This document shows, in pieces, positions 60,593 to 64,000 of a stretch of DNA of 64,000 nucleotides; the first letter of the stretch is position 1, and each line of letters begins with the position of its first letter. The notes beneath the pieces were generated by a model. That model had not been told where the DNA came from. It was given only the letters and a program-made list of their open reading frames with translations, and did not search any database. Made by a program: the position numbers and the translations under genes. Source of the stretch: DATHTS01 sp041940425 (GTDB lineage: Bacteria; Acidobacteriota; Blastocatellia; Pyrinomonadales; Pyrinomonadaceae); assembly GCA_041940425.1 (NCBI GenBank), contig JBGTSF010000015.1:7032-71031 (forward strand). The letters run 5' to 3'.

Positions 60593-62077
60593 TTATCCGA
60601 TATATTTATTTTTTATGCGAATATCGCGCCCGGAAAACACGCCGGTTTCAAAATCGTGCAGATTTATTTCGACACAGGATTTATCGAACATTTTCGTAAC
60701 TTCCCGAAAATCCTGATTGACGCGGCACAGCTCATTGAAAATGATTTCGTGCAGTGCGGTTTCTTCGGGCAGATCGTTTTTATAATTTTTGACTTTTTCC
60801 AGATGAACGATCAGAGTTCGTTTAAGTTCCTTGTCCTCGTGGCTTTTAATCTGAAAAGAATTTATTTTGCCGCTCAAAGCAGGATGCGTGTTGATGATTT
60901 CTTCCAGATCGGTCGGAAAAACTTTCGCGCCGTAAAACGGAACGCTCAGATCGCCGCGCCCATGAATGTAAAGAATGGGAAACGCGCTTTGTCTTTCGGC
61001 TAAATTTTTTAATTCGATTCCGTTTTCTTTCAGTATCGTTTTTAATTTCTTATGTGTGTAAGTTCCGCCTAAATCGCGCAGATTGTATCGAATTTTCGGA
61101 GCCGCGCCTTCAAGCCGCAAAATGGTAAACAGAAGTTCGCCTTCTGGTGAATTTTCGATGATGTAATCGGCGGCATTGTATTGAAAGATCATCGGCGGCG
61201 TTTCGCGTCCGAAAAGTTTTTCTGAAAGCATACGATTTTCAAAACACAGCCGGCGCAGGGCAATCGTCAGATCGGTTTCAACACCGATATTGATCTCCAG
61301 ATCGGACGCGCCGTATGAAGAAACGACCGTCTGAAAATATTTCAAAAGATACGAGCGAAGACCTTCGCTCATTCCCTCGCCGCCGACCACCGCGTCCATT
61401 TTATATTCGGCAAGATTGAGCGTCGTATTGTCGAGCCACGCTTTGATAAACGGCGGGTAGCCGAAGATCAGATAGCGGTAGTTCGGACCGAAAAGCGTCA
61501 GGGTGTTTTCTAGTTTTACCGCGTCGGGACCGATTGATTTTAAAATTCCGACATCAACCAGAGACATCGAAACATTCATCCCGGTCGCCCATGGTCCGAG
61601 CGCGAAGCAATTGAGCAGAATGCACTGGTCGTCATTGTAAATAATTTCATAATTTAATTTCAGTATTCTTTTCACGTCGTCGCGTTCGTATTCGCTCCGC
61701 ACCCAGTTGTTAGGAACGCCCGACGAGCCGGAAGATTCGTCAATCACTGTTCCCGGCGCGGGGATTTTTCCGCCGAAACAGCGCGCTTCGAGCGGATATT
61801 TTTTGACGTAGTTTTCCTTGGTCATGACGGGAACGTTTTCTATTTTCCACGCGCCGTTTTCCGAAAAGTTTTCCGCCAAGAGAAATTGCCGGTAAGCAGG
61901 GCAGTCGCGCTTTGCTTTGTAAAATACGGCAAACGAACGCAGTCGCGCGATCCATTCCAAAAAAGGCTGGCTCTGCGGCGCGAACAGAAGCAGATAACCG
62001 CGACCGTCGGTACTGATGATCCGGCGGACGATCCATAAAAAATAGATAACGAAATAGCTGAAAATGTATCGAAACAT
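60593..62077 (-). CDS. Adenylate-forming enzyme, phenylacetate-CoA ligase/CapK-like
   Basis: ANL superfamily protein of 494 residues, membrane-anchored by an N-terminal hydrophobic helix (SYFVIYFLWIVRRI). Adenylation marks: DESSGSSGVPNNW (phosphate loop), SYGASDLEINIG, FQYNAADYIIE and RYNLRDLGG. The C-terminal lid domain is present (GRGDLSVPFYGAKVFPTDLEE). This is the type of PaaK, F390 synthetase and CapK proteins, which activate carboxylates. No carrier protein or CoA-related gene is adjacent. It begins 3 bp after a nitroreductase-like gene, implying a two-gene pathway whose substrate is unknown. Confidence 0.85.
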   Translation of the reverse strand: MFRYIFSYFVIYFLWIVRRIISTDGRGYLLLFAPQSQPFLEWIARLRSFAVFYKAKRDCPAYRQFLLAENFSENGAWKIENVPVMTKENYVKKYPLEARCFGGKIPAPGTVIDESSGSSGVPNNWVRSEYERDDVKRILKLNYEIIYNDDQCILLNCFALGPWATGMNVSMSLVDVGILKSIGPDAVKLENTLTLFGPNYRYLIFGYPPFIKAWLDNTTLNLAEYKMDAVVGGEGMSEGLRSYLLKYFQTVVSSYGASDLEINIGVETDLTIALRRLCFENRMLSEKLFGRETPPMIFQYNAADYIIENSPEGELLFTILRLEGAAPKIRYNLRDLGGTYTHKKLKTILKENGIELKNLAERQSAFPILYIHGRGDLSVPFYGAKVFPTDLEEIINTHPALSGKINSFQIKSHEDKELKRTLIVHLEKVKNYKNDLPEETALHEIIFNELCRVNQDFREVTKMFDKSCVEINLHDFETGVFSGRDIRIKNKYIG

Positions 62078-62080
62078 AGA

Positions 62081-63091
62081 TTATTGAACCAGAATTCTTT
62101 CCACGGGAAGGCGATGACTTTTCGGCGGTTCGTCGGAAAATCCGATCTTGAAGATCAGCCAGATGTCTGTAACGCCGAGTTCTTTTTCGACCTTTCCGGC
62201 GATTCTTTTATTGGTTACGAGATTTCCGTATGGATGAATATAAAGGTCGTGAAGTGCGGTTTCGAGCCAGAAACGCATCAAGAAACGTCCGGCTTTGATT
62301 CCGTCGGAAGGTTTCCAGAATCCGCCCGCAATCACGCCGAGCGTCGGGATTTTGCCAAGACCGCGGCGGTAGATTTTCGCCATGATCTGCCGCGAAACGG
62401 GAAGCAGTAAAAGACGCGGAAGATTTGCGACGAGCCAGAAATTTACGGGCGATGTGTTCATACAGCGCGCGTCTAAACCGTCGAGATGTTTGCGCGCCTG
62501 ACTTTTCGTATAACGAAACCATTCCGCTATCTCGTCGTGATAATCGGGCGAATTCAAATCTTCGAAAAGGGCGTCGGTATTCATCTCCATTAAACTTTCA
62601 ATTTGTTCCGAATCTGTAAGGGCAATAAATTTTTGATCAAATTTTTCAGCGATCTTACCGAGTTCATCAAGGGCAGATTCGCTCGCCAATTTGTCCTGTA
62701 AATGAAGGCGCGATGTGCGTCGTTTGAAAAATAAATTATTATCGTATCGAATTTCTTTCTTATTGCCGGGAACAAGTTTCAGTTTAGCGAAGGGAATCAG
62801 CCACGGCGGACGCGGTTCGAGAATGGCGGGCGCGAACCATTCGGGCGGATGAATAAGTTCGTATTCGATTTCGAGAGAATTATGACCGGCGAGAACATCC
62901 AATGCTTCGATAAACATTCCCATCGTAGAAATTATAAAACTTCCGGTGATGTCTTCTTTCGGCAATGTTCTTGCCGAATCAATGTAAAGTTCGGCGTTTT
63001 CATCATTAATGATCTTTACGCGCCACGGCTGGACGTTGTGCGGCGATGGAATATGAACGGCAGTTTCAAGTAGTGTGCGCCAGACACTCAT
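62081..63091 (-). CDS. Nitroreductase-like FMN protein
   Basis: Product of 336 residues related to the nitroreductase superfamily. The start has the typical LETAVHIPSPHNVQPWRVKI motif (FMN contacts), then ITGSFIISTMGMFIEALDVLA, and near the end a core-strand-like TNKRIAGKVEKELGVTDIWLIFKIGFSD. Members include nitroreductases, Acg-type proteins and azoline oxidases. It is translated together with the adenylate-forming enzyme. ATG 63091 is preferred over a TTG at 63094. Confidence 0.82.
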   Translation of the reverse strand: MSVWRTLLETAVHIPSPHNVQPWRVKIINDENAELYIDSARTLPKEDITGSFIISTMGMFIEALDVLAGHNSLEIEYELIHPPEWFAPAILEPRPPWLIPFAKLKLVPGNKKEIRYDNNLFFKRRTSRLHLQDKLASESALDELGKIAEKFDQKFIALTDSEQIESLMEMNTDALFEDLNSPDYHDEIAEWFRYTKSQARKHLDGLDARCMNTSPVNFWLVANLPRLLLLPVSRQIMAKIYRRGLGKIPTLGVIAGGFWKPSDGIKAGRFLMRFWLETALHDLYIHPYGNLVTNKRIAGKVEKELGVTDIWLIFKIGFSDEPPKSHRLPVERILVQ

Positions 63092-63271
63092 CAATTCAAT
63101 TATCGTTGAAATCTCATTGAAATTTCAATAAAAATTTTCAGGAACGGGCATTTTTTATTACTTAAAGCAAACATCAACTAAATACATAATTATTAAAAGA
63201 CCTTGCAAATATTAGAAACAACAATCTACAAATCCGGCTAGATGAAAAAATCTGATAAATCGAGCAAAGGC

Positions 63272-63300
63272 TTGAGTTTTTGCGTGTTCAAACATAAAAT
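63272..63300 (+). promoter_or_regulatory. Sigma-70-type promoter for aconitase
   Basis: TTGAGT at 63272-63277 and TAAAAT at 63295-63300 with a 17-bp spacer, 53 bp before the acn ATG. The remaining part of the 261-bp divergent spacer has an ATTGAAATTTCAAT palindrome near 63130 and nothing else clear. Confidence 0.5.
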
Positions 63301-63352
63301 CAAAGTAAGGATTTATTAGCAATACTTTTATCTTTTAAACTATAAAATAACT

Positions 63353-64000
63353 ATGACACATAATCTTTTTAACACGCGACAGACTTTTAAGACGGGAAAC
63401 GGTCAGGACGGAACATTTTATTCTTTGCCGCAACTTGAGAAGGAGGGAATCGGCGAGATTTCGCGTCTGCCGGTTTCGATCCGCATCGTTCTGGAGTCGG
63501 TTTTGCGAAATTTCGACGAGAAAAAAGTTTCCGAGCAGGATGTCAGAAATCTTTCCAAATGGGGCGCGAATGCCGAGCGGACGGAAGAGATTCCGTTTAC
63601 CGTTGCGCGCGTTATTTTGCAGGATTTTACGGGCGTTCCGCTGCTCGTTGATCTGGCGGCGATGCGTTCGGCGGTCGAAAAATTGGGCAAGGATTCGGGC
63701 GTGATCGAACCGCTCGTGCCGGTTGATCTGGTCATTGACCATTCCGTTCAGGTTGATTATTCGGGTTCGGAAGCCGCCTACCAGCGCAATATGGAAATGG
63801 AATTTAAGCGCAACGAACAGCGTTACCGTTTCTTAAAATGGGGAACGCAGGCGTTTAACGGTTTCCGCGTCGTGCCGCCGGGAATCGGCATTGTCCATCA
63901 GGTCAATCTGGAATATCTGGCGAAAGGCGTGTTTGAAAAAGACGGCGTATTTTATCCCGACACTTTGGTCGGAACCGATTCGCATACGACGATGATCAAC
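63353..64000 (+). CDS. acnA: Aconitate hydratase AcnA, 3' end outside window
   Basis: First 216 codons of aconitase (full length is near 900), the TCA-cycle enzyme interconverting citrate and isocitrate through a 4Fe-4S cluster. It opens at ATG 63353 and stays in frame to the edge. AcnA signatures: SLPVSIRIVLESVLRN-like LPVSIRIVLESVLRNFD, TVARVILQDFTGVPLLVDLAAMR, DLVIDHSVQVD, and GTDSHTTMIN at the cut end. No clear ribosome site is visible. Confidence 0.96.
   Translation, partial: MTHNLFNTRQTFKTGNGQDGTFYSLPQLEKEGIGEISRLPVSIRIVLESVLRNFDEKKVSEQDVRNLSKWGANAERTEEIPFTVARVILQDFTGVPLLVDLAAMRSAVEKLGKDSGVIEPLVPVDLVIDHSVQVDYSGSEAAYQRNMEMEFKRNEQRYRFLKWGTQAFNGFRVVPPGIGIVHQVNLEYLAKGVFEKDGVFYPDTLVGTDSHTTMIN

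Overview
The window is a compact, mostly chromosomal stretch of a bacterium with moderate GC and an outer membrane. Lpt, Mla/MCE, TolC and RND adaptor genes, Tat and Sec signal peptides and an LPS-type glycosyltransferase all point to a diderm cell. The mix of zinc-ribbon/FHA Ser/Thr kinase signalling, paired B-box/membrane proteins, a VWFA-related secreted protein of the type common in Acidobacteria, and a DUF1800/DUF1501 pair suggests Acidobacteriota, probably Blastocatellia. That placement is an inference from gene content and was not tested by phylogeny.

Layout. 1-1.3 kb: 5' part of an RND efflux adaptor (minus). 1.6-11.9 kb: a signalling block with a zinc-ribbon/FHA protein, a zinc-ribbon/kinase/FHA protein, an RDD protein, an FHA-GAF-PP2C phosphatase, a HAMP/HD-GYP c-di-GMP phosphodiesterase and two B-box/multi-pass membrane paralogues. 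12-14.2 kb: ftsY and ribD. 14.1-17.9 kb: the DUF1800/DUF1501 secreted pair (minus). 18-20.7 kb: rsmA, a K+ channel and a TerC gene preceded by a yybP-ykoY (Mn2+) riboswitch. 21-28.8 kb: RNase J, TPR, ACT, META, SDR, uppP and recJ. 28.9-39.9 kb: an envelope and regulatory run with the same backbone as the proteobacterial lpt-rpoN-hpf-pts-rapZ locus: Uma2, a giant LptC/LptA-like protein, lptB, rpoN, long hpf, hprK, rapZ, EIIA, HPr, then arginase and ddl. 39.9-44.8 kb (minus): VWA protein, two secreted unknowns, a KdtX-like glycosyltransferase and a TolC protein. 45-52.2 kb: gap, pgk, tpiA, secG and tRNA-Leu(GAG), split between pgk and tpiA by about 3.4 kb of accessory DNA (HTH/PIN pair, cyclase-like protein, secreted protein, inverted-repeat element, 21-bp tandem array, unknown gene, Uma2). 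52.2-63.1 kb (minus): an MCE lipid-transport operon, an ECF sigma/anti-sigma/Spy-like operon, an MscS channel with a cNMP domain, an Nramp-like transporter, and a two-gene adenylate-forming enzyme/nitroreductase operon. 63.35 kb to the end: 5' part of aconitase.

The most striking non-coding signal is a set of intergenic arrays with an exact or near 7-bp period. They occur at seven loci with different heptamer words, usually as two inverted arms, and one sits inside the rsmA reading frame. They resemble in style the heptanucleotide STRR repeats known from cyanobacteria. A separate array of seven 21-bp units and a 28-bp inverted repeat with one mismatch lie in the gap of the split glycolytic cluster. 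Other points worth checking are a Cys-to-His change at a zinc-ligand position of RibD, a Lys-to-Met change in the RapZ Walker A motif, an altered Nramp metal-site motif, and a near-leaderless rpoN promoter. No rRNA, CRISPR array, prophage or transposase was seen.
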